Source: Streptomyces atratus
GTDB taxonomy: Bacteria; Actinomycetota; Actinomycetes; Streptomycetales; Streptomycetaceae
Length of the DNA: 55,417 nucleotides
Direction: 5' to 3'
NCBI RefSeq assembly: GCF_900119365.1
Contig: NZ_FPJO01000037.1
Coordinates: forward strand, 1-55,417
A program made the translations under genes and the position numbers. Every line of letters starts with the position of its first letter. Position 1 is the first letter of the stretch. The notes below the pieces were generated by a model that was not told where the DNA came from, ran no database searches, and saw only the letters and a list, made by a program, of their open reading frames with translations. Below, piece by piece: positions 43,714 through 52,682 of this stretch.

Positions 43714-45579
43714 TCAGCCCGGGTAGACCAGCGACGAGCCTTCCTTGACCACCGTCTGCCAGTTGTCGCCAGGCGACAGCTTCACGATCCCGTCGCTGGA
43801 CGTGGCCGCCATCAACGGAAGCTGCTCGTCGTCCGCCGCCGCGACCGACGACACCTGGTTCACGCCGGGCAGCACACCCGACGCGGACGTCGAACCGTCC
43901 GCCTGCACATAGCGCACCTGCTGGACGCCGCCCTGCTCCTTGCCGACCACCACGAGGCGGCTGCGGCCCGACCACGACATCGCGGTCACATCCGTCAGCT
44001 GCGGCGCCGCCTGACGCAGCTCCACCACCGACACCTGCTGCTCCGACGCCGGCCCGCGCCGCTCGATCCGGCCGATCTTCAGCGTGGTGCGTTTGTCCTG
44101 GTTCACCAGCAGGGCTATCCGCACTCCGTCCGCGGACATGCGCAGCGCCTCGATCCGCCCGCCGCCCAGATCGGGCACGGCAACCTCCTGCGGCTTGCCG
44201 GTACCACCGGCAAGCCGCAGCAGTCTGGTGTTGCCGGGATCCCGGTCGGCCACCCACAGGTCGCCCCGGCCGTCCCAGCTCGGTGTCGACAGACGGTTCT
44301 TCACGTCGTGGGCCCCGCTGGTCACCGAGGCCGCGGGAAGCTCGCCGTCCGAGACGATGGACGACACGTAGAGAGACGCCCCGTCGCGCGAGACCGCCGC
44401 CGCCGACTGCTCGTCCCTGGCCACACCGACCGTGCCCATCTGCACCGGTCCGTCACCGAACGGGCCGGTCACCGCCTCCGGGGCTCCGCTTCCCTTGGTG
44501 CTGCCGGGAATTCGTTCCACATGTCCCTTGGCATCGATGAAGTACTGGCTGTCCGGACCGCTCGACGAACCGTCAGGCGCGAACTCCTCCGCCTGGTCTG
44601 CTCCGAGCAGGCACAACGGGGAGCCGTCTGAGCGCTGCAGCTCGATCTGCTCGACCCGTGCGGACGTCAGATCCCTGAGGGTGTAGAGGATCTGCGAGGC
44701 CATCATGCGGCAGGAACGCTGCCCGACGCCGTCCGCCTTCTTGTCGAGCGGGACCTTCAGTACGTTGCGGTCGTCGGGCGCCAGCGAAGTGACCCCCTTC
44801 TTCAGCGCCGTACCGGGAGGAAACCGGGACGCGACCACCGGCCGCAGCCAACTGGTCGGCCCCGCAAGGAGGCTGCGCACGGACTGCGTCACGGTGTCCA
44901 TCCCCGTGACGGGGTCCGTGCGGCTGCGGAGATAGACGGGGTCGGCGACGAGGGTCGACTGCACCTCGGGCCGCCCCGTCGCGAAGTAGTACTTGTTGAC
45001 GGAGCGGTAGAGGCGCTTGAAGTCGGACTGCCCGAGCAGAAGACCGTCCGGCACCAGGTCGATCCGCCACTCCTTGCCGTCCGGCCCGTTCTCCTTCACC
45101 AGGTGCAGGGTCTGGTTGTAGTCGGTGGGCGCGAGCGGCTGGTAGGCGTTCTGGGCGTCGACCGTCGCCACCTTCTCACCGGTCAGGGTGTAGGTGACCT
45201 CGGTGATGTTGCGGTCGCTGTCGCGCAGAGGGCGGTCGTTCCTGTTCGGCGCCTTGGTGAGCACGGTGGTGAACGCGTTCGGCTTCCACGTCTCGGCCGC
45301 CTTCTTCGTCAGGTACTGACGGGTCGTCCTGAAGCGCGGGTCATCACTGGTCATGGACTCCAGGAAGCCGTCGACCACCTCGTTGGGCGTGGCGTTGTCA
45401 CGCGGCGCGACGGCGTACACCTGCACCTGGGAGTCGCCGGGCTGCGAGGCGTCGACGGCCTTGACGTCCCCGGTGACGGGCATCGAGCCGCACGCGGACA
45501 GCAGCACCGTGCCGCATCCGAGCAGCGCGAACAGCCCCAGCACCCGCCCACGGCCGTCCCTGCGACGGTCAGTGCCCAC
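43714..45579 (-). CDS. lpqB: Lipoprotein LpqB, accessory to the MtrAB two-component system
   Basis: LpqB is a surface lipoprotein that in mycobacteria binds the extracellular part of MtrB and tunes its signalling. The 621-residue protein has a basic n-region, a lipobox LSAC with Cys30, a GerMN-type domain (about 160-300) and a C-terminal beta-propeller-like region with repeated VARDEQSAAAVSRDG and ALRMSADGVRIALL segments. The start GTG 45579 lies inside the end of mtrB (11-nt overlap) with GGGGGGA upstream, indicating translational coupling. Placement and lipobox make the assignment firm. Confidence 0.93.
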   Translation of the reverse strand: MGTDRRRDGRGRVLGLFALLGCGTVLLSACGSMPVTGDVKAVDASQPGDSQVQVYAVAPRDNATPNEVVDGFLESMTSDDPRFRTTRQYLTKKAAETWKPNAFTTVLTKAPNRNDRPLRDSDRNITEVTYTLTGEKVATVDAQNAYQPLAPTDYNQTLHLVKENGPDGKEWRIDLVPDGLLLGQSDFKRLYRSVNKYYFATGRPEVQSTLVADPVYLRSRTDPVTGMDTVTQSVRSLLAGPTSWLRPVVASRFPPGTALKKGVTSLAPDDRNVLKVPLDKKADGVGQRSCRMMASQILYTLRDLTSARVEQIELQRSDGSPLCLLGADQAEEFAPDGSSSGPDSQYFIDAKGHVERIPGSTKGSGAPEAVTGPFGDGPVQMGTVGVARDEQSAAAVSRDGASLYVSSIVSDGELPAASVTSGAHDVKNRLSTPSWDGRGDLWVADRDPGNTRLLRLAGGTGKPQEVAVPDLGGGRIEALRMSADGVRIALLVNQDKRTTLKIGRIERRGPASEQQVSVVELRQAAPQLTDVTAMSWSGRSRLVVVGKEQGGVQQVRYVQADGSTSASGVLPGVNQVSSVAAADDEQLPLMAATSSDGIVKLSPGDNWQTVVKEGSSLVYPG

Positions 45580-47593
45580 GATTCGTGTCCCCCCGCTCCG
45601 GGCTCTGCGCCCCGGTGTCGAATTCGCCGCCCGGCCGGTCCTCGGCAGGGCGCGCGACCACCCGTGCGCCGCTCCCCGGAAGGGCCGCCGGATGCACCGA
45701 GGCCGGCGCTGTCCGCGGAGCCACAGGAACACGGGACGGTACGGGCAGTGCGGGCCGGTCACTTCCGCCGGGCTGGGACGGCACAGCCGTCAGCCGGTGC
45801 TCGCTCCCGGTCTTCGGCGCGGCCGGGACCCGCTCACGGCTCTCCCGGTTGCGACGGGAGTCCTCGGGTTCCAGCGGTATCGGCGATCCGCGCAGCGGCT
45901 CGTCCGCCGTACGCGGCAGAGTCAGCCGGAACTGCGAACCGCCGCCGGGCTCGCCCCATGCCTGCAGCCACCCGCCGTGCAGCCGGGCGTCCTCCACCGC
46001 GATGGAGAGCCCGAGACCGGTACCGCCGGTCGTCCGCGCGCGGGCCGGGTCCGCCCGCCAGAAGCGGTTGAACACCCGCGTCGCCTCGCCCGGCTTGAGC
46101 CCCACTCCGTAGTCCCGGACGGCCACGGCGACCGCACCTCCGGCCACCCCCATCCGCACCACGACGTCCCGGCCCTCACCGTGTTCGACAGCGTTGACCA
46201 CAAGGTTGCGCAGGACGCGCTCGACGCGCCGCGCGTCGGCCTCCGCGATCACCGGCTGCTCGTCGCCGACCACCCGGATCCGGGTGCCCTTGCGCTCGGC
46301 CAGCGGCTCGGCCCCGCCGATCACCCGTCGTACGACCTGCCGCAGATCTATCGGCTCCGCCTCCAGCGCCGCGGCGCCCGCGTCGAACCGGCTGATCTCC
46401 AGCAGATCGGAGAGCAGCGACTCGAACCGGTCGAGCTGGTCCCCCAGCAGCTCCGCCGAGCGCGCCGTCACGGGGTCGAAGTCACTGCGGGCCTCGTGGA
46501 TGACATCGGCGGCCATCCGTACGGTCGTCAGCGGCGTCCTCAGCTCGTGGGAGACGTCGGAGACGAAGCGCCGCTGCATCCGGGAGAGCTCCTCCAGCTG
46601 CTGGATCTTGAGCTGCAGGTTCTGCGCCATCTTGTTGAAGGCCTCGCCGAGTCGGGCGATGTCGTCCTCGCCGGTGACCTTCATCCGTTCCTGGAGCCTG
46701 CCGGCGGAGAGCCGCTCGGCAATGCCGGCCGCCATGCGTACGGGAGTGACGACCTGCCTCACCACGAACCAGGCGATGGCCCCGAGCAGCACGACCACGA
46801 AAAGCCCCGCGGTCGCCAGCGTGCCCTTGATCAGCGTCAGTGACTTCTCCTCCTGTGTCAGCGGGAAGAGGTAGTAGAGCTGGTACGGATTGTGGTCGAT
46901 GTCGTAGAGCCGCTTGCCCACGACAAGTCCGGGCTGCGGGTCCTGCCCGTTCGCGTACTGGATCTCGGAGTACGTCTGGAATGCCCCGGGCCCCTTGTTC
47001 ACGGCGTCCCGCAGGCGCTGCGGAATGCTCACCGCCTCCACGCTGCCCGAGCCGCGCGGGGCACGCGTTCCCTCGTCGGCGCTGAGCGCCACCACGTTGA
47101 AGGCGTTCTTCCCGCCGCTGGCGAGCTGGTCGACGAGCTCGGTCCGCCAGGAGTTGTTGGCAGTGGTGCCGTCCGTCGTGTCGCCGCCCTGACCACCTGG
47201 GGTGAGTGGAGCGTTCGCCTTCTCCTGCGCAGCGGCGAAACCACCGGCCGCCTGCGTCTGGGCGGCTTTGCCCTTGGCCTCGAGCAGGCCGTTGCGCACC
47301 TGCCCGATCACGACCAGCCCGAGGAGCAGCACCACACCGAGCGACATGAGCAGCGTGCCCGCGACAACCCGCAGCTGCAGGTTGCGCCGCCAGAGCCTTA
47401 CGGCGGGCAGCAGCGGACGCCGCACCCAACGCATCAGCAATCGCGGCACAGGTCCGCCGGGCGCCCGGTCGTGGAACAACCGGCCGCCCTGCAGAAAGCG
47501 CCCGATCCGGAACACCCTGTGTCCCGGACCGGCAGCCCGCTCCGCACGGGCTCCCGGCTCCCCGGGCTGCGGAGCAGCGCTACTCGGGGGCAT
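45569..47593 (-). CDS. mtrB: Sensor histidine kinase MtrB
   Basis: This is the membrane sensor of the MtrAB system, 674 residues. The order is a cytoplasmic Arg/Pro-rich N-terminus, TM1 (about 77-98), a 160-residue extracellular domain with a Gly/Thr/Asn-rich loop, TM2 (about 258-280), a HAMP linker, the phosphoacceptor helix with His349 in VSDVSHELRTP, the ATP-binding domain (N box NLVVNAVEHG, RTTGGTGLGLSI), and a disordered C-terminal tail of about 130 residues rich in Pro/Ser/Arg. Such a tail is common in Streptomyces MtrB. It starts 1 nt after the mtrA stop codon (TGACATG) and overlaps lpqB, so all three are translated together. Confidence 0.95.
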   Translation of the reverse strand: MPPSSAAPQPGEPGARAERAAGPGHRVFRIGRFLQGGRLFHDRAPGGPVPRLLMRWVRRPLLPAVRLWRRNLQLRVVAGTLLMSLGVVLLLGLVVIGQVRNGLLEAKGKAAQTQAAGGFAAAQEKANAPLTPGGQGGDTTDGTTANNSWRTELVDQLASGGKNAFNVVALSADEGTRAPRGSGSVEAVSIPQRLRDAVNKGPGAFQTYSEIQYANGQDPQPGLVVGKRLYDIDHNPYQLYYLFPLTQEEKSLTLIKGTLATAGLFVVVLLGAIAWFVVRQVVTPVRMAAGIAERLSAGRLQERMKVTGEDDIARLGEAFNKMAQNLQLKIQQLEELSRMQRRFVSDVSHELRTPLTTVRMAADVIHEARSDFDPVTARSAELLGDQLDRFESLLSDLLEISRFDAGAAALEAEPIDLRQVVRRVIGGAEPLAERKGTRIRVVGDEQPVIAEADARRVERVLRNLVVNAVEHGEGRDVVVRMGVAGGAVAVAVRDYGVGLKPGEATRVFNRFWRADPARARTTGGTGLGLSIAVEDARLHGGWLQAWGEPGGGSQFRLTLPRTADEPLRGSPIPLEPEDSRRNRESRERVPAAPKTGSEHRLTAVPSQPGGSDRPALPVPSRVPVAPRTAPASVHPAALPGSGARVVARPAEDRPGGEFDTGAQSPERGDTNRGH

Positions 47594-47594
47594 G

Positions 47595-48284
47595 TCAGCT
47601 CGGTCCGGCCTTGTAACCGACCCCTCGGACGGTCACCACGATCTCCGGCCGCTCCGGGTCCTTCTCGACCTTGGAGCGCAGTCGCTGGACATGCACATTC
47701 ACCAGCCGGGTGTCGGCTGCGTGGCGGTATCCCCACACCTGCTCGAGCAGCACCTCACGGGTGAAGACCTGCCACGGCTTACGGGCGAGCGCGACCAGCA
47801 GGTCGAACTCCAGCGGAGTGAGGGCGATCGACTGCCCCTCCCGCTTCACCGAGTGACCGGCCACATCGATGACCAGGTCCCCGATGGCCAGCTGCTCCGG
47901 CGCCGGTTCCTCGGACCTCCGCAGACGTGCCCTGATCCGGGCGACCAACTCCTTAGGTTTGAACGGCTTGACGATGTAGTCGTCGGCCCCGGACTCCAGA
48001 CCCACCACCACGTCAACCGTGTCGCTCTTGGCAGTGAGCATGACGATCGGCACACCCGACTCGGCCCTGATCAGCCTGCAGACCTCGATGCCGTCCCTAC
48101 CGGGCAGCATGAGATCCAGCAGGACCAGGTCCGGCTTGGCCTCACGAAATGCGGCAAGTGCCTTGTCGCCGTCCGCTACGAACGACGGCTCGAACCCTTC
48201 ACCACGCAGCACAATCCCGAGCATCTCGGCCAGTGCGGTGTCGTCGTCGACGACAAGGACGCGTCCCTTCATAATCGACATCAT
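47595..48284 (-). CDS. mtrA: Response regulator MtrA
   Basis: MtrA is an OmpR/PhoB-type regulator, in Streptomyces a global controller of development and antibiotic production. The 229 residues include a receiver domain with phosphoacceptor Asp57 (Asp53 if the start is at Met5) in LVLLDLMLP, Lys in IVKPFKP, and a winged-helix DNA-binding domain (LTPLEFDLLVAL, VNVHVQRLRSKVE, VRGVGYKAG). The sequence is almost identical to what I recall of S. coelicolor MtrA. It begins 4 nt after mtnA, so it may be transcribed with it or from a promoter inside mtnA. The upstream sequence contains TTAGCTAA and GTAAC. Confidence 0.97.
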   Translation of the reverse strand: MMSIMKGRVLVVDDDTALAEMLGIVLRGEGFEPSFVADGDKALAAFREAKPDLVLLDLMLPGRDGIEVCRLIRAESGVPIVMLTAKSDTVDVVVGLESGADDYIVKPFKPKELVARIRARLRRSEEPAPEQLAIGDLVIDVAGHSVKREGQSIALTPLEFDLLVALARKPWQVFTREVLLEQVWGYRHAADTRLVNVHVQRLRSKVEKDPERPEIVVTVRGVGYKAGPS

Positions 48285-48288
48285 CCCA

Positions 48289-49437
48289 TTAGCTAATCGT
48301 TACCTGCGATGATCTGGCACACAGCTCTGTCAGCCCGACCCCCGTGACCGGGGAAATCGTGCCCTCTTCCGTGACGATCGCCGTGACCAGCTCCGGCGGC
48401 GTGACGTCGAACGCGGGGTTGTACGCGGTGGTTCCCACCGGTGCCACGAGCAGTCCGCCGGCATCCGCACCCACCACCCCGACCTGCAGCGATGTGAACT
48501 CCGTCACTTCGGCGCCCGGCCGCTGCTCAACGACGATCGACGCCCCGTCCGCGGTGTCCAGATCCACGGTCGTGGTCGGCGCGACCACGATGAACGGTAC
48601 GTGGTGGTACTTCGCGAGCACCGCCAGTGGATAGCTCCCCACCTTGTTCGCCACCGACCCGTCGGCGGCGATGCGGTCCGCCCCGATGAGCACGGCATCC
48701 ACCTCCCCCGCAGCGAACAGCGACCCCGCGGCGTTGTCCGTGAGCAGGCTGTACGGCATTCCGTTGCGCGCCGCCTCGTACGCCGTCAGCCGGGCCCCCT
48801 GGAGCAGCGGACGCGTCTCGTCCACCCACAACCGCCGCAGCCGCCCCTCCCGGTGCGCCCCGAGCGCCACCGCGAAGGCGGTGCCCTCACCACCGGAGAC
48901 GAGCGCCCCGGTATTGCAGTGCGTCAGCAGGCGATGCCCACCGCCACCGGGCAGCAGCTCGTCCAACAGGGCAAGGCCGTACCCCGCCATGCGCCCACTG
49001 GCCTCGGCGTCCTCCCGGTGCAGCGCCCTGGCCTCGGCCAGCGCCACCGCCGCGGCCCGCTCCGGATCCGCCCCCTTCCCGATGGCCTCCCGATACGCCG
49101 CGGCTGCCCGCCTCACCCCGTAACCGAGATTCACCGCGGTGGGCCGCGCCCGCTCCAGCAGCCCCGCGGACTCCGCCACGTCGTCCCCCCGCACGGCCGC
49201 GAGCGCCACACCATAGGCACCCGCGATACCCAGCAACGGGGCGCCTCGCACCGCGAGCGTCCGGATCGCCCGCACCAGAGCGGGCACATCGGTGCACACG
49301 AACTCGGCCTCCTCCGCCGGCAGCCGCGTCTGGTCGAGAAGCACCAGCGCGGGACCTTCCGGAGGCTCGGCCCAGCGAAGTACGGGAAGCGAGGGAGGCT
49401 CGGTGCCCACCGGCGGTTGCGCGTCCTGATCAGCCAT
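48289..49437 (-). CDS. mtnA: S-methyl-5-thioribose-1-phosphate isomerase
   Basis: MtnA converts 5-methylthioribose-1-phosphate to 5-methylthioribulose-1-phosphate in the methionine salvage pathway. The 382-residue protein shows the family's AVRGAPLLGIAGAYG, the catalytic Cys of LLTHCNTGAL, the Asp of VLIGADRIAADG and ANKVGSYPLAVLA. The ending APVGTTAYNPAFDVTPPELV is also typical. ATG 49437 is the only start that matches the family's N-terminus (a short Gln/Pro-rich leader, then LPVLRWAEP). It is placed 4 nt upstream of mtrA, which is curious for a metabolic gene. The divergent membrane-protein operon starts 140 nt away. Confidence 0.93.
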   Translation of the reverse strand: MADQDAQPPVGTEPPSLPVLRWAEPPEGPALVLLDQTRLPAEEAEFVCTDVPALVRAIRTLAVRGAPLLGIAGAYGVALAAVRGDDVAESAGLLERARPTAVNLGYGVRRAAAAYREAIGKGADPERAAAVALAEARALHREDAEASGRMAGYGLALLDELLPGGGGHRLLTHCNTGALVSGGEGTAFAVALGAHREGRLRRLWVDETRPLLQGARLTAYEAARNGMPYSLLTDNAAGSLFAAGEVDAVLIGADRIAADGSVANKVGSYPLAVLAKYHHVPFIVVAPTTTVDLDTADGASIVVEQRPGAEVTEFTSLQVGVVGADAGGLLVAPVGTTAYNPAFDVTPPELVTAIVTEEGTISPVTGVGLTELCARSSQVTIS

Positions 49438-49577
49438 CCGTCCAGTCTGCCCGGTGAGCCGCCCACAAATGAAGGTACGAAGGAGATGGAGCGCCCGGCA
49501 CATAGCGGAGCAACGCGTGGCACGATGGCTGCCAACCTGCCGCGCCGATGAGCGGACAGGACCATGAAGGAGCGAGA

Positions 49578-50780
49578 ATGAACGACACTCCGGGCTGGGC
49601 CTCGCCCGGATCTGCCCCCTCCGACGGCCAGGGCGCCGGCGTCCCCCGGCCCTCCGAGCCCGTCGACGGCAGCGGCCCGGCAGGGAACTGGTCTCCCACG
49701 CAGCCGCCCGCAGGGCAGTGGTCCCCACCGAGCGCTCCCGGCACAGGTCCTGGCGCACCGCCCCCCACTGCGGGCTGGGGCGGCGGGCCGCAGGGGCCCG
49801 GCTGGGGACAGCCGCCCCTTGCGGCCAAGCCCGGTGTCATCCCGCTCCGGCCTCTCGGCGTCGGCGAGATCCTCGACGGCGCGGTCTCCACGATGCGCGC
49901 CCACTGGCGCACAGTCCTCGGCATCACACTCACCGTGTCCGTGATCGCCCAGGTAGCGATCACCCTCGTGGAACGCTTCCTGCTGCCGGAGCCTGCGCAG
50001 ATCGATCCGAACGCCACCGGCACGGAAGCGCTGCGGCAGGCCGCCGACTCGGCCCAGTCGACCGTGTTCAACAGCGTGCCGTCCATGCTCATCACCATGA
50101 TCGCCACGCTGATCACGACGTCTGTGCTGACCGTGGTGATCAGCCGCTCGGTGCTGGGCCGTCCCGTGACGCTCTCCGACGCCTGGGCCGAGGCCCGGCC
50201 CCGGCTTCCTCAGCTGCTGGGGCTGACGCTGCTGCTGACCCTGATCAGCGCCGCCATCATGGCGGTGGGCCTGCTGCCGGGCATGCTCATCGGCTCCGCC
50301 GCGGGCGCCGGACTCGTCCTTGTCGGGTTCATGGCCGCGTTCGTCGTCGTCATCTGGCTGATGGTCCGCTTCTGCCTCGCTTCGCCGGCCCTGATGCTGG
50401 AGCGGCAGTCGATCACGGCCTCCATGCGCCGTTCCGCGAAGCTCGTCCGGGGCGCCTGGTGGCGGACCTTCGGCGTCCTGGCGCTGACCGGGCTGCTGAC
50501 CTTCGTCGTGGCCCTGATCATTGCCATCCCGTTCGGTGTCATCGCGATGGCTGTGGACGGCGAGGGGATCGGCTCCGCCCTCACGAACGGCTCCGCGGAC
50601 TTCGGCTGGCCCTTCCTGATCGTCTCCGGCATCGGCAAGGTGATCGTCGCGACGATCACCTACCCGCTCTCCGCCGGTGTGATGGCACTGCTCTACATCG
50701 ACCAGCGCATCCGCCGCGAAGCACTCGACCTCGAACTCGCCCGGGCAGCAGGCCTGCCGGGATACGACACCAGGAGCTGA
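49578..50780 (+). CDS. Integral membrane protein, DUF7847-like, with Pro/Gly-rich N-terminus
   Basis: The 400-residue protein has an extended Pro/Gly/Ser/Trp-rich N-terminus (about 1-85) and six hydrophobic segments. The core (VGEILDGAVSTMRAHWRTVLGIT) resembles the membrane family listed as DUF7847 or glycerophosphodiester phosphodiesterase membrane domain, without any catalytic domain. The function is unknown. Start ATG 49578 with GAAGGAG 5 nt upstream. The DUF4129 gene starts 4 nt after its stop, so it heads a five-gene operon. Confidence 0.75.
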   Translation: MNDTPGWASPGSAPSDGQGAGVPRPSEPVDGSGPAGNWSPTQPPAGQWSPPSAPGTGPGAPPPTAGWGGGPQGPGWGQPPLAAKPGVIPLRPLGVGEILDGAVSTMRAHWRTVLGITLTVSVIAQVAITLVERFLLPEPAQIDPNATGTEALRQAADSAQSTVFNSVPSMLITMIATLITTSVLTVVISRSVLGRPVTLSDAWAEARPRLPQLLGLTLLLTLISAAIMAVGLLPGMLIGSAAGAGLVLVGFMAAFVVVIWLMVRFCLASPALMLERQSITASMRRSAKLVRGAWWRTFGVLALTGLLTFVVALIIAIPFGVIAMAVDGEGIGSALTNGSADFGWPFLIVSGIGKVIVATITYPLSAGVMALLYIDQRIRREALDLELARAAGLPGYDTRS

Positions 50781-50784
50781 TGCC

Positions 50785-51474
50785 GTGTCGGGGGCGGGGG
50801 GCACCACAGCAGTACGGCTACTGATCCATGCGAGCGGCGACATACCCGTGGACACTCCACGTGTCCCCGCCCGCGAGGCAGCGAAGCACGAACTGTCCAA
50901 ACCGATGTACCACGAGAATGATCCCAACCTTCTCCAGCGGGGCCTCGACCGGCTCTGGGACTGGATCGGCGACCTCCTGGCCACAGCCTCCGGCGCAGCA
51001 CCGGGTGGACCGATCGGCCTGATCGTGCTCGTACTGCTCGTCATTGGCCTGGTCGCCGCACTCTGGTGGCGACTGGGCACTCCTCGCCGCACCGTGCCTT
51101 CCGCGGACGCCCTTTTCGACGACAGCCCCCGCAGCGCGGCCGAACACCGTAAGGCCGCCGAGGCGCACGCCGCCGCCCAACGCTGGAACGAGGCGGTCCA
51201 GGAGCGGATGCGTGCCATCGTCCGCTCCCTGGAAGAGCGCGCCCTGCTCGACCCCCGCCCCGGGCGCACCGCCGACGAGGCCGCCGCAGAAGCAGGCCGC
51301 CCACTGCCCGCACACGCAACGCGGCTCCACGCCGCTGCCAGAGAATTCGACGACGTCACATACGGCGGCCGCACCGCCGACCAGCAGGCGTATCTGGCCG
51401 TACGAGCTCTGGACCTCGATCTCGAAGCCGCCAAGCCTCTCCTGACAACCGCGGCCCGGGGAGCAGCCGAATGA
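50785..51474 (+). CDS. DUF4129 domain membrane protein
   Basis: The 229-residue protein has one transmembrane helix (about 76-96, IGLIVLVLLVIGLVAALWW) and a cytoplasmic helical DUF4129-type domain with the conserved AAAQRWNEAVQERMRAIVRSLEERALLD and PGRTADEAA. DUF4129 proteins occur with MoxR, DUF58 and DUF4350 proteins, as here. They are thought to take part in envelope or secretion functions, but the role is not established. GTG 50785 is preceded by CCAGGAGCTGATG, so AGGAG is in range. The end overlaps the next gene by ATGA. Confidence 0.85.
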   Translation: MSGAGGTTAVRLLIHASGDIPVDTPRVPAREAAKHELSKPMYHENDPNLLQRGLDRLWDWIGDLLATASGAAPGGPIGLIVLVLLVIGLVAALWWRLGTPRRTVPSADALFDDSPRSAAEHRKAAEAHAAAQRWNEAVQERMRAIVRSLEERALLDPRPGRTADEAAAEAGRPLPAHATRLHAAAREFDDVTYGGRTADQQAYLAVRALDLDLEAAKPLLTTAARGAAE

Positions 51475-52682
51475 CCGAGGTCACCGCCGCCCCCACCGCA
51501 GCGGCCCTCACCCCTCACCAGATCTGGGTCCGCGTCCGCGGTCTGCTCCTCGCCCTCCTGGTACTCGTCGTCGCCGGAATCGCCCTGGCAACCGTCCGCT
51601 CCGGCGACCAGCACGGCCGCCTCGATCCTCGCTCCGCCGACCGCTACGGCAGCCGGGCCGTCGCCGAGCTCCTCAAAGAACGCGGCGTCTCCGTCGACGT
51701 GGTCACCACGCTCGACGACGCCACCGCCAAGCTCGGCCCCGACACCACGTTGCTCGTCACGTCCCCCAATCTGCTGGCACCGCGCCGGCAGAGCGAACTC
51801 CGTGCCGCGACCGACAACGCGGCCGGCCGCACCGTCCTGCTCGCACCGGGCCCGCCCTCCGTACGCACGCTGGTCCCAGGCGTCACGGCAGAGTCCGCCG
51901 GACCGGTAGCCCCCCGTGCCCCCGAATGCTCCCTGCCCGCCGCCCGCAGCGCCGGCGACGTCGAAACGGGAGGCTTCCGCTACACCTCGTACGGACTCGA
52001 CACCGTCGGCTGTTTCCCGAGCGGCGGCCTTCCCACCGTGCTCCTGGTCGAACAGGGAGCGGGCGAGACCGTGCTCCTCGGTTCCCCCGACCTTCTCCAC
52101 AACGACAGACTCGCCAACCAGGGCAACGCATCCCTGGCCCTGCAGCTTCTCGGTTCCCGCCGTCATCTGATCTGGTACCTCCCCTCACTCGCTGATTCAT
52201 CGGCCACCGCCGAGGACGGGGGAACCGGTGGCGACGGCACCTCCGGCGACCGCAGCTTCGCCGACTTGATCCCCCGGGGCTGGTTGTGGGGCACGCTGCA
52301 ACTCGCACTGGCCGCCGTGCTCGCCGCCATCTGGCGCGCCCGCCGTCTCGGCCCCCTGGTGACCGAGCGACTGCCTGTGGCCATCCGCGCCTCTGAATCC
52401 ACCGAGGGCCGTGCCCGCCTCTACCGCAAGGCGAACGCCCGGGACCGGGCCGCCGACTCGCTGCGCTCCGCCACCCGCACCCGCATTGCCCCGCTCATCG
52501 GCGTCTCCTCACGCGACGCCCACTCCCCCTCAACACTCGTCCCTGCCGTTTCCACCCGCCTGAACAGCACTGACGACAGCGTCCAGACATTGCTCTTCGG
52601 ACCCGCCCCGTCCGACGATGCCGCTCTCGTCCAACTGGCAGACCAACTCGACACCCTCGAAAGAGAGGTACGCACGTCATGA
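51471..52682 (+). CDS. DUF4350 domain membrane protein
   Basis: The 403-residue protein has a transmembrane helix near the N-terminus (about 21-42) and another (about 265-285), enclosing a DUF4350-type GATase-like fold outside the membrane (LDPRSADRYGSRAVAELLKERGVSV, TLLVTSPNLLA, VLLGSPDLLHNDRLANQGNASLAL). The cytoplasmic C-terminal part is helical. It overlaps both neighbours by ATGA, so translation is coupled. No enzymatic residue is recognised; it probably acts as a structural partner of the MoxR ATPase system. Confidence 0.85.
   Translation: MTEVTAAPTAAALTPHQIWVRVRGLLLALLVLVVAGIALATVRSGDQHGRLDPRSADRYGSRAVAELLKERGVSVDVVTTLDDATAKLGPDTTLLVTSPNLLAPRRQSELRAATDNAAGRTVLLAPGPPSVRTLVPGVTAESAGPVAPRAPECSLPAARSAGDVETGGFRYTSYGLDTVGCFPSGGLPTVLLVEQGAGETVLLGSPDLLHNDRLANQGNASLALQLLGSRRHLIWYLPSLADSSATAEDGGTGGDGTSGDRSFADLIPRGWLWGTLQLALAAVLAAIWRARRLGPLVTERLPVAIRASESTEGRARLYRKANARDRAADSLRSATRTRIAPLIGVSSRDAHSPSTLVPAVSTRLNSTDDSVQTLLFGPAPSDDAALVQLADQLDTLEREVRTS

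Noticed and set aside
49131..52166. A 1011-codon minus-strand frame opposite the DUF7847/DUF4129/DUF4350 genes
   Set aside because: It has no domain pattern and runs antisense to four genes with good starts and coupled overlaps.
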